DNA of 64,000 nucleotides from Gordionus sp. m RMFG-2023. Taxonomy: Eukaryota; Nematomorpha; Gordioida; Chordodea; Parachordodidae. The notes beneath the pieces are model-generated. The model worked only from the letters and a program-made list of their open reading frames with translations. It was not told the DNA's origin and did no database searches. The translations under genes were made by a program, and so were the position numbers. Of this stretch, positions 11,570-24,300 are shown piece after piece. The stretch spans positions 25,096,508 through 25,160,507 of the forward strand of contig NC_088776.1 of the NCBI RefSeq assembly GCF_954871325.1, given 5' to 3'. How positions within the stretch are numbered: the stretch's first letter is position 1; each line of letters begins with the position of its first letter.

Positions 11570-11782
11570 ATAAGCGAATTGCTTTGTTATCATCATTCCA
11601 GAGGTATGTGATGCTATATGGAAAACTTTAAAAGATATTCATATGCCAGTTCCAACTAGAGAACATTGGGAGAAGGTATTATAAATTTAGATATATTAAT
11701 ATATTTTTAGATTGCATAAAAATATTTTGACCTGGCTCATTAGATGGTAAGCACTTTATATCAAAGTAAATTTTTAATATTA
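11570..11782 (+). pseudogene. PIF/Harbinger transposase fragment
   Basis: Reads VIIIPEVCDAIWKTLKDIHM then PVPTREHWEKV (about 11590-11677). After about 60 non-matching bases a second piece reads GSLDGKHFISK (about 11738-11770). This is the 'PE(V)C.AI...VP.T...W..V...GALDGKH' region of DDE_Tnp_4 transposases, including the first catalytic Asp context. Broken; the rest of the domain was not found. Confidence 0.65.
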
Positions 11783-13355
11783 ATAAATAATTTTTAATTA
11801 TTTTAGAGTTAGAAAAACCAATATCAAACACCTTAAAAAACTATGAAACCTTATCCTATGAAAAATACCAGTCCAGAAGAAAAACATTATAAGTTAAGAT
11901 TCCTAGGTATATGAGAATTTATTGTTATTCTTATCTACATAAAATAATATATATATAAATAACATAGTAAATTATTATGTCACAAAAAAATAGGGTATAA
12001 ATTTACTTATAAAAATCTAAAGTCTGATAAAATGGAAAATATATAACTGAGCCATGAAAATTTTTGTATCCAGTGTCTTAATTTATTAGGTATACATAAC
12101 AATTAAGAATGATTGTTAAGGGAGAAGTTAAAAGAGTATTTATGAAGGTCTTAAAAGCATTTAAATAATTTTTTATGATAAGTGTAGGTTTTATATGAAA
12201 TTCATGTGTATAATAAATAGTTCCTTTCTAAAATAATCATTTTTATTATTATTCCAAAATTGGAGATAGAATAGATACCAAATTTTATTTTTATAATTTT
12301 AAGAAATATTATTCTATTCTCCAAATAACTTTTCTTTAAACCCAAAAAATTTATTGAATGATAATTAACTAAAATTTTATTTTAAGCTGCGTCCAAAATG
12401 TTTTAAAAAAATCCTTAAAATTTTTACATTAATAACAACATCTTGGACACATTTAAGTTTTAAAAAAATTAAAATATTCAAAATGTTTGATATGATTCAA
12501 TTATTAGTTATTTATTAAAAGATATGTAAATATTAAATTATATTTATTATTATATATTACCTTTCAGTTATTAAAATTTATATGAACTTATTATTTGATA
12601 ATGGTTATATTTAAATTTTATTTATATACTTAATAAATAAATATATGTTGTAAATAATTGTATCAATATTTAATAAACAGTTGGAAAACTAATAATAACT
12701 TTTATTTTGAAAGATAATTTTTCCATAAAATATATATAAGTTATTATATTTGAGTTATATAATAAAATTATAATAGAAATTATATAATATCTTTTAAGAG
12801 TAGGAATAGGAATATTTTTATTAATAACTATAGGGTTTTCATTTTCTTTGTTGGCATTATCTTGATCTAGCTATTATTCAATAATAAATAACAAATAATA
12901 GTAACATAATATACAGAATCATTAGACATAGGGATAGCAATTTCATTAAGGTATGATGCAGTTAATTTTATATACATATATAAAATAATACTGTTCCGAG
13001 ATGTCAATTTTTAGATTCCTAAAATTAAAACTATTTTATATTTTTGTCTTTTAATATTTTACATTTGTTGTCAATTTTAAAATTGACTCAGAATATTTGG
13101 TAATATCATCAATATTTTCTTTCAACCATATATATTGTTTGACATATAGTAGATCCTTATTTTCCAGCACCTTTTAATGTTACGATCTAAGTTATTGTAA
13201 TATATTTATTGTATGGTTTAAGAAAAAATTGACAGATATTCCAAGAGAAATTGCAGAGATTATTAGTAGTGTAATATTTTGAATAATAAAATAAAGAATT
13301 AAATAATTTTGTAAAAATTGTCCACTTACTAATACTTCAATTACCATTGAAACTT
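11783..13355. other. AT-rich DNA, nothing assigned
   Basis: No coding or repeat boundary was supported in this stretch. Confidence 0.4.
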
Positions 13356-13363
13356 TCATATTC

Positions 13364-14300
13364 TGATTGTATTTTTAAATGCATTGTGACTTTTTATATA
13401 TTTTATTTCAGTTCTCAACTACCAAAATTATTATGGTCTTTGGCAGGTTTAAGAAAATTTTCCCAAGTGCGTGGACCTGGCTTGAAAATTTTTTTAATAT
13501 TAGGCATAGGTGTAATATTTAACGCAGAATAATTATATGGCCCTCATGTAAAAGCTAATTTAAATATTATTTTTATTCAAAAAATAGTATTCACTCTTAG
13601 TCTAAATGGGTTGGCCTTGGTCTGAAGTAGGGGTGAGCTGGGTTAAGATAGAATAAAAAATTGATATGGTTTTTAGAGATTTACCTATCTCCAGGTTTGG
13701 GAAAAAATTTTGAAAATTACTATGGGTTGGACAGGCTTGAGAAAATTTTTTATAAAATTATTATGAGTTGGACTGGGCTTGGAAAATATTTTTTATAAAT
13801 TATATTGGGCTCGGCATAGGGAAAATTATGAGCTTGGACGTTTGATAATTTTTTTATTATTAACTATGGGTCAGACATTGGCCTAAAACAAATTATTTTG
13901 CAGGCCTGGGCTCAGCCTGATCAAAAAACCAAGGCCCATGAAAATCTGATTTTTATTGTATTTTTAAATTCATTATGATTATTTAAAAGTTTTATTTCAG
14001 TTCTCAACTACCAAAATTATTATGATCGTTCATTCAGCTTAGATAAATTTTTCAAAATTATTATGACTTTGTACTTTACCTGGGAATTTTTTTTAATATG
14101 AAATATTATGTATAAATGATCAGTAAATTTAACATATTGGTATTATCAAGTAAAAGCTTTAAATTTATTCTTACTCAAACCATAGTATTTAGTCTTAGTT
14201 TTAATAGATTGAACCTGGCCTGAAGATGGCAAGGGGTAAAAAGAATTAAATTGGATATAATTTTCAAATAACAGGTAACATCTAACATAAATATAAGAAG
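13364..14300. repeat. Two diverged direct copies of a ~590-bp unit
   Basis: CAGTTCTCAACTACCAAAAT occurs at about 13411 and 14000. The preceding ~45 bp and the following blocks (AAAAGCT, ATAGTATT, AGTCTAAAT-like) also recur. Parts (AAATTTTTCCCAAG, GGGTTGGACTGGGCTTGG) are the reverse complement of the 9488-10430 units, so this belongs to a plus-oriented Helitron. Confidence 0.65.
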
Positions 14301-14304
14301 AAAA

Positions 14305-14342
14305 TTCTCATTCCCCGTCATTTTTGATGGGCTATCTACTAG
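14305..14342 (+). mobile_element. Helitron 3' terminus, plus orientation
   Basis: Hairpin CCCGTCATTTTTGATGGG (14314-14331) then CTATCTA and CTAG (14339-14342), next base T. This is the textbook Helitron 3' end (hairpin about 10 bp before CTRR, insertion between A and T). A near-identical end in reverse is at 57897. The 5' end of this copy was not located. Confidence 0.7.
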
Positions 14343-14343
14343 T

Positions 14344-14945
14344 ATTGTAATATAATTGATATAACAAAAATATTATGTATCATATTGTATTTTACATTTG
14401 GTGAATAATTATTTACACTGATAGCAGCTTCTTGAGTAATAATTATTTTGACTGTTGGTATTTTATTGAGTAAATGTATTTTTTTGATAGGTAGATTTAT
14501 TAAATATTAATGATAATATGAATAATTTGTAATATTTTGTAAATAATATATATTTAATGTATTACTTTGACATCCAATACTTGCATAGGAAATGGAAGTT
14601 TTATAAAGGTATATATTGTTAAAGGATGATAATAAATAATATGTATATAAAAACTGTCTTAGTTTGAGAACCTGCATTTGTACAAAAATGAAAATGATTG
14701 TAGAATTTTGTAAAGTTAAATTAAAAGAATATTTAAGGTTTTACTTTGGCATCCTACAGTTGCATAGTTAACCGATGTTATTGGCTCATCTGTTTGTATA
14801 GACATTTAAAAATAAATAATAAATCGACAAATAATAAATCAACAAATAATAAATCAACAAATAAATAAATAAATACGTACCGATGACATGACGTAGCGAT
14901 GAGATGACGTCACGATGACGTATTGAGGACATCGGAAAATTATAA
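14344..14945. mobile_element. Helitron-derived segment with a diverged 5' terminus
   Basis: 14868-14946 (ACGTACCGATGACATGACG ... GACATCGGAAAATTATAATA) matches 60485-60545, the 5' end of the minus-oriented Helitron. Hence a second, older minus-oriented Helitron probably ends here, inside hAT-D copy b. Confidence 0.55.
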
Positions 14946-14949
14946 TATT

Positions 14950-15835
14950 AAATGTTCCGATTGCGGATATAAAAAAAATTGCGTCGTTGATTAATTCATA
15001 CACTGCCTCAATTGATAATAGTTTTTAAGAACCCCACAACGCATTCTTAGCATAAAACTTATATAACTTGTGTTTTACATTTTATACAATGTCTTATAGA
15101 ATGGACTAATAAGGAAAAATTTGTAGGCCTAACCAAATCAATAATTCTCATAGAAGAGAATATAAACGACGAATCTAAATCATAAAACTATATGGTGGTT
15201 AGAGCCTCCTCAGATGACATTATGGAAGCTAGATTAGTAATCGAGAAAAGTATTGTGAGATATTGAATTTCGAAAAGATTATCTTCCATTTTAAATAATA
15301 ATAAATGACTAGACAGTTGACCATTATTACTCATTTAATTATGCAATCAAATGCTCTCAGTAACAAGAGTAATAATCTTAAATTATAATAGCCACACAAA
15401 TAATGGATACTGGTTAATTTCAATCATAGCCATGACACTCACGATGTAATCTCATAACAGAATTTATTATGTTAGATAAATTTATAAAATAAAAACACTA
15501 AAAATCTTTAGAAGAAATAATTATACAGATATATTGAAGCCTTGAGTCATTTACACTGTAAGGACGCCATCTTAGAAATGAATCATTTAGTAACTAAAAA
15601 TTAAGGACAGAATGATATAATGAAAGCAATTAAGATTTTATATATTATTGTAGCACCACCTTTAGTTGGTATATTATGGCTTATAGTAGTTTGTAATAAT
15701 ATCAAAATATTAACGTATTAATAATTTAACTCAAAACTGTTTTTCAAAGAAGGAAAATTTTTTCCTAAAAACACATAAAAAAGAGAAGTAAAAGAAGATA
15801 TCCATTGTGGGATGATTGATAAGATTTAAAATATT
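14950..15835. mobile_element. hAT-D copy b, right piece
   Basis: From TTCCGATTGCGGATATAAAA to about 15835 it parallels 16940-18390 of the copy at 16670 (shared ACTATATGGTGGTTAGAGC, ATGGAAGCTAGAT, GAAAGCAATTAAGATTTTAT). It lacks the MITE-E insertion present there. Confidence 0.7.
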
Positions 15836-16329
15836 TCATTTTAAGCTAATAAATTTTTTTACCCCCCCCCTCCCCCTCCCTCCCTATCAAAATTTTACAA
15901 ATATTTGAATATCAATTTTCCAACATAAAACTTATTTTTTATAAATAAATTTTATTAAAATTTCCTTTCCTTGTGAGTACATTAACATTATTCAAAAATA
16001 TTAATAAAATGGAAAAATTTTTAGTCAAAGAGATTGAAATCAAACGGTAATTTATTTTATTATTATATATAATTATTTTATAAAATTCAAAATTATTAGT
16101 GAGTTAGAATTAATAAGTATTTTTAATATAATTTTAATTATTAATAAATATCTATAATTTTTTTAATATTTTTCATTTTTACTTCCATTTTGTAGAACAG
16201 AAGAAATAGAAATACAAAAGTGAAATAAGGCTGAGCATGAAAAAAAGTAATGTGTCGTCAGAAGTGATAACATTATTGAATTCAATTGATCAATCAGAGT
16301 TTATCATTGCTGCTAGTTGCATCAATAAA
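15836..16329. other. Repeat-derived DNA, no gene
   Basis: Contains a C-rich run (15864-15890) preceded by a hAT-D-like CATTTTAAGCTAATAAA. Otherwise nothing recognised. Confidence 0.4.
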
Positions 16330-16669
16330 TTATTTTTAGCTCACTACTTTGTAGAAATTTACAAAAACCAAATTTGGTTCAGGTTATTGATTTGACGGAA
16401 AAAATATATGAACAGGTAGATACAATAAGAATGAACGTAGATAATTATTTTCATAATATTTATCTAGACGTTAAATCGAAGGCTAATTATGATATAACAA
16501 TAATTAAACCTCGTCTAGCACCTAGTCAATTATTGAGATGTAATATAAATATTGGCTCAGCTGAAGAATATTATAAAATATCCATTTTCCTCCCATTATT
16601 AGATACTTTTTTATCGCAAATAAAAGTATGGTTTTTAGATAAAAAACAAGTCTTTAGCAATCTTCAAGT

Positions 16670-19176
16670 CAGGGCGTCGCTAGCCTTTACAATCTCAGGG
16701 GACTCAACTAAAAATTTTTATGGGGGGGGGGGTTCGCTTCCATACCCCCAATTTGCTGACCTTCGGCCCGCTTTTGCCCAGCCTTCGGCCGGGTTTTATA
16801 TTAATATATTATACTTTTTTAAAATTTACTAACTCTAAATAATTATTCTGCATACAAAATAAACTAGCATATAAAAATAATTCAAGACATTTCTAAAAAT
16901 AATATTTTTTTAATAGAAAATCTATTTATTACAGTATAAAATATTTTCGATTGTTGATATAAAATGATTTTGAGTCTGAAGAATAATAAATGATAAAAAA
17001 GGTTAATTAATTCATATATGTCTCAATTGATAATATTTTTTGAAAACTACATAATATAATATAATTCTTAGCAACCAGCGTCTACATGACAGGATTTTCA
17101 CTGGATGCAAACCCCCTTCAAAAACCTTTGCCTACCCCCCTAAAAATTATCATTATTTTTACCTATTTATTTAATGATACTCTTTTCAAAGAATTTATAA
17201 AGGATAACTTAAATTAATCTATCTCTACTACCAACTATCGATATTTTGTGAATATAAAGAATTTATTTTTTAGATAATAAATTCAATTAAAACCTCCATT
17301 TTTACAATGAATTAATTATTATGGCATTATGAGCTTGCTAAAATATCTAAACCTTTTAAATTACATTTAAAAGGATAGTTTATTTGGAAAACAATGTGTA
17401 TGATTGTTTGCAATATATAGATTTGGTAGATGAATTGCATTATAATACTATAATAAAAGTATATTTTTACAGCAATAAATTTTGTCCTATTTCATCTCAA
17501 AATTTAATAGATAACCCCAAAAAATTTATCCTACCCCCATTAGAGCAACTTACCCCCTCAAAAAAATAGGATGCAAACTGTTCCTACCCCTCCCGCTCAT
17601 GTAGACGCTGTTAGCAACTTACATTGACAAAAGGTCATGAAACTAATATAACTCCCTATTACCATTTTAGACAATGTTTTATAGAATAGACTAATAAGAA
17701 AAAATTTATAGACCTTACCAAATCTACAATTCTTGAAGAAGAAAATATAAACGACCAATCCAAATCAATAAACTATATGGTGGTTAGAGCTTCCTCTTAG
17801 ATTCCATGATGGAAGCTAGATAAGTAATCGATAAAATTATTTTATGATATTAAATTTCTAAAAGATTATCTTCCATTTTCAATGTTATATAAACGACTAC
17901 ACAGTTGACCTATTGCTTATCTAAAATATGCGATCATATGCTCTCAGCAGCAGTAGTAATAATCTTAAATTACATAGCCACACAAATAATAGATGCTGGT
18001 TAATTTGCAGTCCTATCCATGACACTCACGATGGTAAGCCATCACAATTTATTATACATTAAAACTTTTAGAAGAAATTATGCAAATATATTGAAGCCTT
18101 GAGTTATTTACACGGTAAGGATGTCATATTAGAAATGAAACATTTTGTAACTACAAAATATGAATCAGAGTGATATCATGAAAGCAATTAAGATTTTATA
18201 TATTATTATGGCGCTATCTCTAGTTGGTATATTATATCTTAAAATAATAGTAGTTTATAATAATATCAAAAATATATTTGTATTAAAGATTTAACTTAAA
18301 TCTATTTTCGAAGAAGAAAAATATAGCTTTCCTAAAAACACGTAAAAAAAGAGAAGAAAAGATATCGAATTTATTATATCTATTGTGGGATGAATAATAA
18401 TACATTTAACTTTAATTATATTTTAAATAAATAGATAGCGTTAATTATTTGTAAGCAAATTGTTACTTATATTTATTATCAAAAGCATTTATTAGTAAAA
18501 TTTTAAAAATATTAACTGTAATATATTATATAACATACGTCTGTAAAAGTGGCATTTTACCTAATATTTTATAAAAAAAAAATATATAATAGAGGATTAT
18601 AAACTATATGTCTACTTACTTTTTATAAATAAATCTCTTATACTTATATGGATTTGGACCTTGAAAATAATTTTAGGAAGAGGCATGATAATTAAATTTA
18701 AAAATCAATAACATAATTGATTAGTGATTTTGAACTCGGCTATATTAAATTATTTATATTCAATTAATAAATAATTATATTTATTAGGGTTATATAATAA
18801 TTTAAATAATAAAAGTCAATTAAGTTTCAACTGTTAAAGCTAGATTAATATTTAGTGAGTGATATTGTTATATTTTTAACACAGAATTTGATTGCAAGCT
18901 GACATAGTATAATTCATATGTAATAATCTAATCTAATAATTAAAATAGTATTCATTTAATAAAAATTAAGATAGTCTTATTAATTTTTTAATAAAATTAA
19001 ATCTATATATTACTCAATAGAATTATAAAAGAAATTATTCAGAGGGCAATTAAAAAATTTAATTTTAGCTCAAGGAGATATTATGGAGCCATTAAAAAAA
19101 AAAATTTTGCTTTAGAGGGCTATTCAAATTTTTCAGGGGGATCGAGCCCCTGCGCTCCCCCCTAGCGACGCCACTG
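16670..19176. mobile_element. hAT-D copy c inserted in a hAT transposase
   Basis: TIR CAGGGCGTCGCTAG / CTAGCGACGCCACTG with a perfect 8-bp TSD CTTCAAGT (16662-16669, 19177-19184). Next to the left TIR lies a G run and a TTCGGCCCGCTTTTGCCC motif shared in reverse with 8430-8460. It contains MITE-E (17076-17610). Non-autonomous. Confidence 0.93.
17076..17610. mobile_element. MITE-E, second copy (535 bp)
   Basis: CAGCGTCTACATGAC / TCATGTAGACGCTG, perfect TSD TTAGCAAC (17068-17075, 17611-17618). About 85-90% like the copy at 7633-8218. The 61-residue open frame at 17384 is shared noise. Confidence 0.93.
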
Positions 19177-19515
19177 CTTCAAGTTGTTGTATTACCCAAA
19201 GATCCTTCTTCATTGTGGTATAAATATTTACTACGTTTAGCTATTTTACCTGAGCATGCTATTGATGCGCTCAATCGGTGTAATGAAACCTTGGCTAAAT
19301 TTTCTAATATTTTGAAGTTGTTTTATATTCTTGCATGTTTGCCTATTACAACAGATACGAATGAAAGGACTGTTTCCAACTGAGAAGGTTGAAAACATAT
19401 TTACGAAGTACTACTTTCGAATCTCGGCTAAATGGGTTAGCTCTGTTAAATATCCACAGAGATTTGGTTCCAATGACAAACGAAATTCTTGATGAATTGG
19501 CAACATTCCCATGAA

Positions 19516-19970
19516 AATTAAAAATCACATTATAATTATAGTATTTAATAAAAAATTTTGTATAATATTGTATTTGATAAGAAGTAAAATAAACTTGTTT
19601 TTTAAATTATTTCCTAGTCAATATTTTATACACTATTCGTATTTTCAATAAAAAATTATATTCTACTTATATTGTACGAGAATTTAAGCTGAGGCTAGTT
19701 TTTAAAGCAAATTTTATAAAAAAATGACATTAAACTTTATTTCAACTTTACATTTAAAACAACTTTATTAAATATAATATACCTAACTTAAAATAATAAA
19801 AAATAGGCTTGTAATATCCATAAGCACGAATTAGTAAATAATAGTTAAAAATAGAAATAGAATTATTATTAAATTATGAATAATTTAATAGAATAGCTAA
19901 AACATAAGACCCGGCCGAAGGCCAATTAACCCCCCCCCTCCCCCATAAGAAAATCCAAGATACGCCACTG
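19516..19970. mobile_element. Right end of the ZMYM-type hAT element
   Basis: After the transposase stop an AT-rich tail runs to a CCCGGCCGAAGG motif, a C run, and the terminus ATACGCCACTG, which is like the right end at 19176. A left end was not found. Confidence 0.5.
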
Positions 19971-21368
19971 GTGCCTTTTGTTAATCTTAAAGATTAATAG
20001 AAAATTATTGATATTAGACGTGTATTGTATATATATCTACATTATAATTTTCCGATTGTATGATATTAGTTGATAACTACGTGTAAGCGTTATCTCTTTT
20101 TAAAAATATTTTTAATTTATACTTGTACCTATTAGTATTGTTGCCAAAAAGACCGTATTCTAATATGCCTAAACAAACTCTAGAACATCTTTTATAATAT
20201 GAAAAATTTACGGAAACAAATATTGTCGAGTTTTTGATTTATAAGATCTTATGTTCATATTGTATTTTGAGAGGCATATAAAAGAAAAATAAATAAATAT
20301 GAAAAATTTTACCCTGAATATTAAAACTGTTAATTTTAATAGGTTTGTTATATTTTCTGTGTAGGATTTAATCTAATAAAATAATAATATATAAAATAAT
20401 TATAAATACAAAATTTGGTTTGGCTTAAAGCAAAAGGAAGAAAATAATAAAATGATTTAATGCCATAAAGAAAATTTTTATATATTGAATTTAGTAAGAA
20501 ATAAAGTTATTTAAATTTTATAAATGGATGCAAATTATTTAAATTTAATTTAGATGGATGCAAATTATTTAAAAATTAGGTGCCAATTTAAAAAAATAGG
20601 GTGGTAGCTAACTCATTTTTCAAAGTTGATGCTAATTTTGGAAAGGGAGATGCTTTAGCACCTAAATCACATAGCCATCAACGCTCTTTCCTCACATTCA
20701 TTGATAATTTAAAATTTTGATTCCGACCGACGGGTCCCACCGTCAGAATGGGGAAAACAGTCCGTGATCGGGGGTCCGGGATGGTTGATAATGGGATCCA
20801 GGGGGCCGGGTTTGGGTATTGATTTTATCATGGGATCACGCGGACAACATAGTGTAAATATGGTGAAACAAATTTATTTTTAATAGTTACCAAAAAAGAA
20901 ATTAATTAATCTTTCAAAAAAAAAATCAACTCGTTTTCATTTTTTTGGTGGTCTTTATATAGATAAATTAAATAATAAAAAAAGAATGTTAATAATCCAG
21001 GTCCATCTCGAAAACTAGCTAGAACCAGTTTTGAGAATGAAATCAAAACAAGCTTGGTATACGTGAATAAAGAAAAAAAAAGATATACGAGAAAAACACA
21101 TTACTTCTAATTGAACAAAGAAAAACAAAAATATAAATGGTAATATAAAAACATATCACTAGAAGAAAGACATAATAACTATCATAAACTAGTTAAAACA
21201 CAACATCTAAGAATACACCCGCCACATCTGCCTCTCTCTATTTTTTTTATAATTCGTTGCTTTTCTAAATAAACTGCCAACTAACATATGACTTTATTTG
21301 AAAGTTATATGTGACACAATGTATATCGTTTGATTTTAGCAAATATTTTAGTAACGATAGAGAAAAGC
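19971..21368. other. 5' flank of WDR46; GC-rich patch at 20715-20850
   Basis: Mostly AT-rich with no ORF. The 20715-20850 patch (GACGGGTCCCACCGTCAG, GGATCCAGGGGGCCGGG) is clearly GC-richer than its surroundings. It might be promoter-associated or a remnant of foreign or repeat DNA; I cannot decide. CTCTCTATTTTTTTTATAA at about 21235 is promoter-like by composition only. Confidence 0.4.
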
Positions 21369-21377
21369 ATGTCCAAA
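21369..21377 (+). CDS. WDR46: WDR46 exon 1 (start codon, MSK)
   Basis: A three-codon first exon, ATG TCC AAA, directly followed by a GTAAAA donor and a 40-bp intron ending ATCATAG at 21417. Joining in phase 0 opens exon 2 as [12 protein letters not shown]. Without this intron the ATG frame stops after eight codons. A different upstream start cannot be excluded. Confidence 0.7.
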
Positions 21378-24300
21378 GTAAAATTGTTGTTTTAACTTTA
21401 TATAAATTTTATCATAGCGAACTTTGCGATATTTCGTAGATGCCTCTAATAAGACTAAAGAAAAATATATAGAACCAAAAAATAATTATAATAATAGTCC
21501 TTTCACAGATGAAAAATCCTTTCATAATTCTCATTCAAAGAAGATAAACGAATGTGGGAAAAAATATTCAAGAGGCGAAAACGTGACAGAGCATATAAAT
21601 ATTAAATCAAAATATCAACGAATTAAAGAATTACAAAGAGAGAAACGTCTTTATTTTGCTGCAAAAACAGCAGCCAAAACAGAAATCTTACTCACTGAGG
21701 AATATGGGTTAAGAGATTTTTTAGACATGATTATAGTTGAATCTTTAGTTGTTAAAGTAGAAAACACGTTTTTTAAAGTTTTTTTTAGTTACTATTCTAA
21801 ACCAGTTTACAAAATAAAATATTTTAATTTTGGTCAGCTATATACAGCTATATAGACACACAACCACAAATTTTATAAGAGTGTGTGTGGGGGGGGGTGG
21901 TCTATATTGGACCCCCTCACATACCCTATCCCCATTGACAAGCTACTCTTATCTTAAATAATAGACACTATATAGTAGTTTTAAAAATTTTAATTAAATT
22001 ATTATAAATATTTAAAAAATTATAATCTTTTAAAAATAATTATTTTTACTTTCTTAATAAATTTATTACTTATATTAGAAAACCATAAGAATACCATAGA
22101 TTTTGTTATATATTCATTCCAAGTTGTCAAAATAATTTTTTACAATAACATTGTAGTTATGAATTTTTAAAATGTTCTATTTTTTTATGAATAATATATT
22201 TACATTTCCTACAAATATTTTACAGTTAAATTTCCTCAATAAACCTCTTTGTTAATTTACGGTTTCTTGATAAACAATATAATGTCTATACCTGCTTCAT
22301 TTACTGGCACAACTATTTCTGTAACTTTTGATGAACTTTCATAAGACAGAATAATTGAAAGATCTCTTAGCTGATCTGCATATTTTTGCAATATTCTATA
22401 GGGAGTTTCAACAATATATAAATATAACCCTGTTTTCTCTTTTATCAATCCCTTTCTCCAACCCTCAGCCTTCTTATTGTTTAACCAAATAGGTTGTGAA
22501 ATACTTTCCCTTTTGAATATAAATCATGATTTTGTCTCTCATTTGCCTTTTCAATCTCATGTTTTACATTTAGTCTTATCCAATCCAAACTAGTTTTCAT
22601 TTATCTTCCAAACATAATCTTGGCAGGACATCTCCCTGTAGAGTTATGCTTCCCCAGTCGATAGGTTGTTAAAACTTGTGTCAAAGCCTCATCTGGATCA
22701 GAAGATTCTCTCTTTGTGTAATTTTTTTGATGATAGGGTGTCCAAAATATATGTTTATTTTATTTAATTCACAGTAACGTCGAAACAGATATGAATTATG
22801 GTCCCAATATACTTAGTATTTTAAACCTATCAAACTATTTTTTTAAACATTTGCTCATAGCCTCATTTTAGGTATTCTGCATTAGACCAACTTCAAGCAT
22901 TTGGAGTAAGAATCTACACCAAATTTTTAATATTGCGAATACACTGGTCCAGCAAAATCAATATGGATTCAGTTCCAATTTACCTATAGTCCAAGAATAC
23001 AGACTTCTTGAATTTCAGGTCTATTTTTGTAGCATCCAGAGCATATTTTGATTTAATTTTCTATATTGATATTACAGGCCACAAACAATATGTTCTAAAA
23101 ATTGATTTCATTACATTTTCACCAGGATGACCACAGTGAATTATTTTTAGCACTGCATTCATTATTTATTGGGTATAACCAATCTCCCATTCTATTCTAT
23201 ATCAAGATCAACAGATAACTCTTTCTGTTTATTATAAAATACTAATAATTTCTTAATTTTATGACAATCAATGCTTTGCTAACTTTGCCAACTATGACCT
23301 GCTATTTTTTTAATGTTAATCCCAACTCTTTTTGTAAACCTTCAACGCCCAATATCGGGAGCCTTGATAATTCATCTGCAATAACATTTTTACTTCCAGG
23401 CATATATTAGATTGTGAAATCATAAGAAACCATCTTCTGATCACAATGAGTCAAACGATTATTAGAAATTATAGGTAGATCTCCAATCTTCCCAAGATCG
23501 CTGTAATAATTTGTGATCAGTTCAAAGTTTTGTCCTTCCATCTATTAATTGATGTAACAACACAGCCCCTAATCCTGAATCTGATGTCACATTGTAAAAT
23601 TATTGGTAACTACACGTTATAAGGTATTAACGCTTTGGATGACAATATTTTTTAACCTCTTCAAAAAAATCTTGTTCATCATTCACCCACTGCCAAGGTA
23701 CTTTCACGCTCGTTTATCTATGTATTAACACAGTTCTACTATGTCGTTTTCGAATAAAACTTTCATGATAATTTACGAGTACCAGAACTAAGTTGTACAT
23801 TTCTTAGGCTTTGGTGCATTTCGGATGGCCTTTACATTTTCTGGATTAGGATGTATACCGGATTTATCAATAAAAAATGATACGGATTTTTGTAAAAATC
23901 TAACTTTCGTCAATCTGTAATCTGTCTAACACCATTCACAAATTTTTTATGTGCTCATTGTTCCTATCAGAAATAATTACGTTATCTAAGTAAGCACTGG
24001 TTTGGCAATCTTTTAACAACTCATCCATATATCTGGAATATAGTAGGTGCACTTGCCACATTCATCAATACGAAAATATCCCTTATTTGTCTCTATCCTA
24101 GAAACTCCTGAGATTCCGATTCTACTCCATCTGTAAGTACACATCTTTCAGTATAACGGTAAATTTATCACCACCTTAAATTTTTTAGCAAATCTTCTAA
24201 GGTAGGGCATATCAGCACAAATTAAAACACCGTCTACTCTTGTATACATTTATGGTTGGCGTTGACTACTGTACCCTAGTTATAGCCGAATCAATCTTTT

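Larger units (their letters stand above)
16330..19515 (+). pseudogene. ZMYM1/DUF4371-type hAT transposase, split by a nested hAT
   Basis: The 5' part (to 16669) reads EQVDTIRMNVDNYFHNIYLD, then IIKPRLAPSQLLRCN and SAEEYYKISIFLPLLDTFLS. The 3' part (19185-19515) reads ILKLFYILACLPITTDTNER then LALLNIHRDLVP, the hAT C-terminal dimerisation region. The two parts are contiguous once the 16670-19176 element and one TSD are removed. The N-terminal half of the protein is missing, and stops interrupt the 3' part after NERTVSN. The parent element's right TIR (TACGCCACTG) probably ends at 19970. Confidence 0.8.

Noticed and set aside
14868-14940. Cluster of TGACGTCA/GATGACGT motifs as a CRE-type enhancer
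   Set aside because: The same block recurs at 60485-60545 as the terminal region of a Helitron, so it is better explained as a transposon end.
21708-21855. Extension of the open frame beyond WDR46 exon 2 ([13 protein letters not shown]...)
   Set aside because: Homology to WDR46 stops at EEYG, where a GTTAAG donor sits; exon 3 continues the match.
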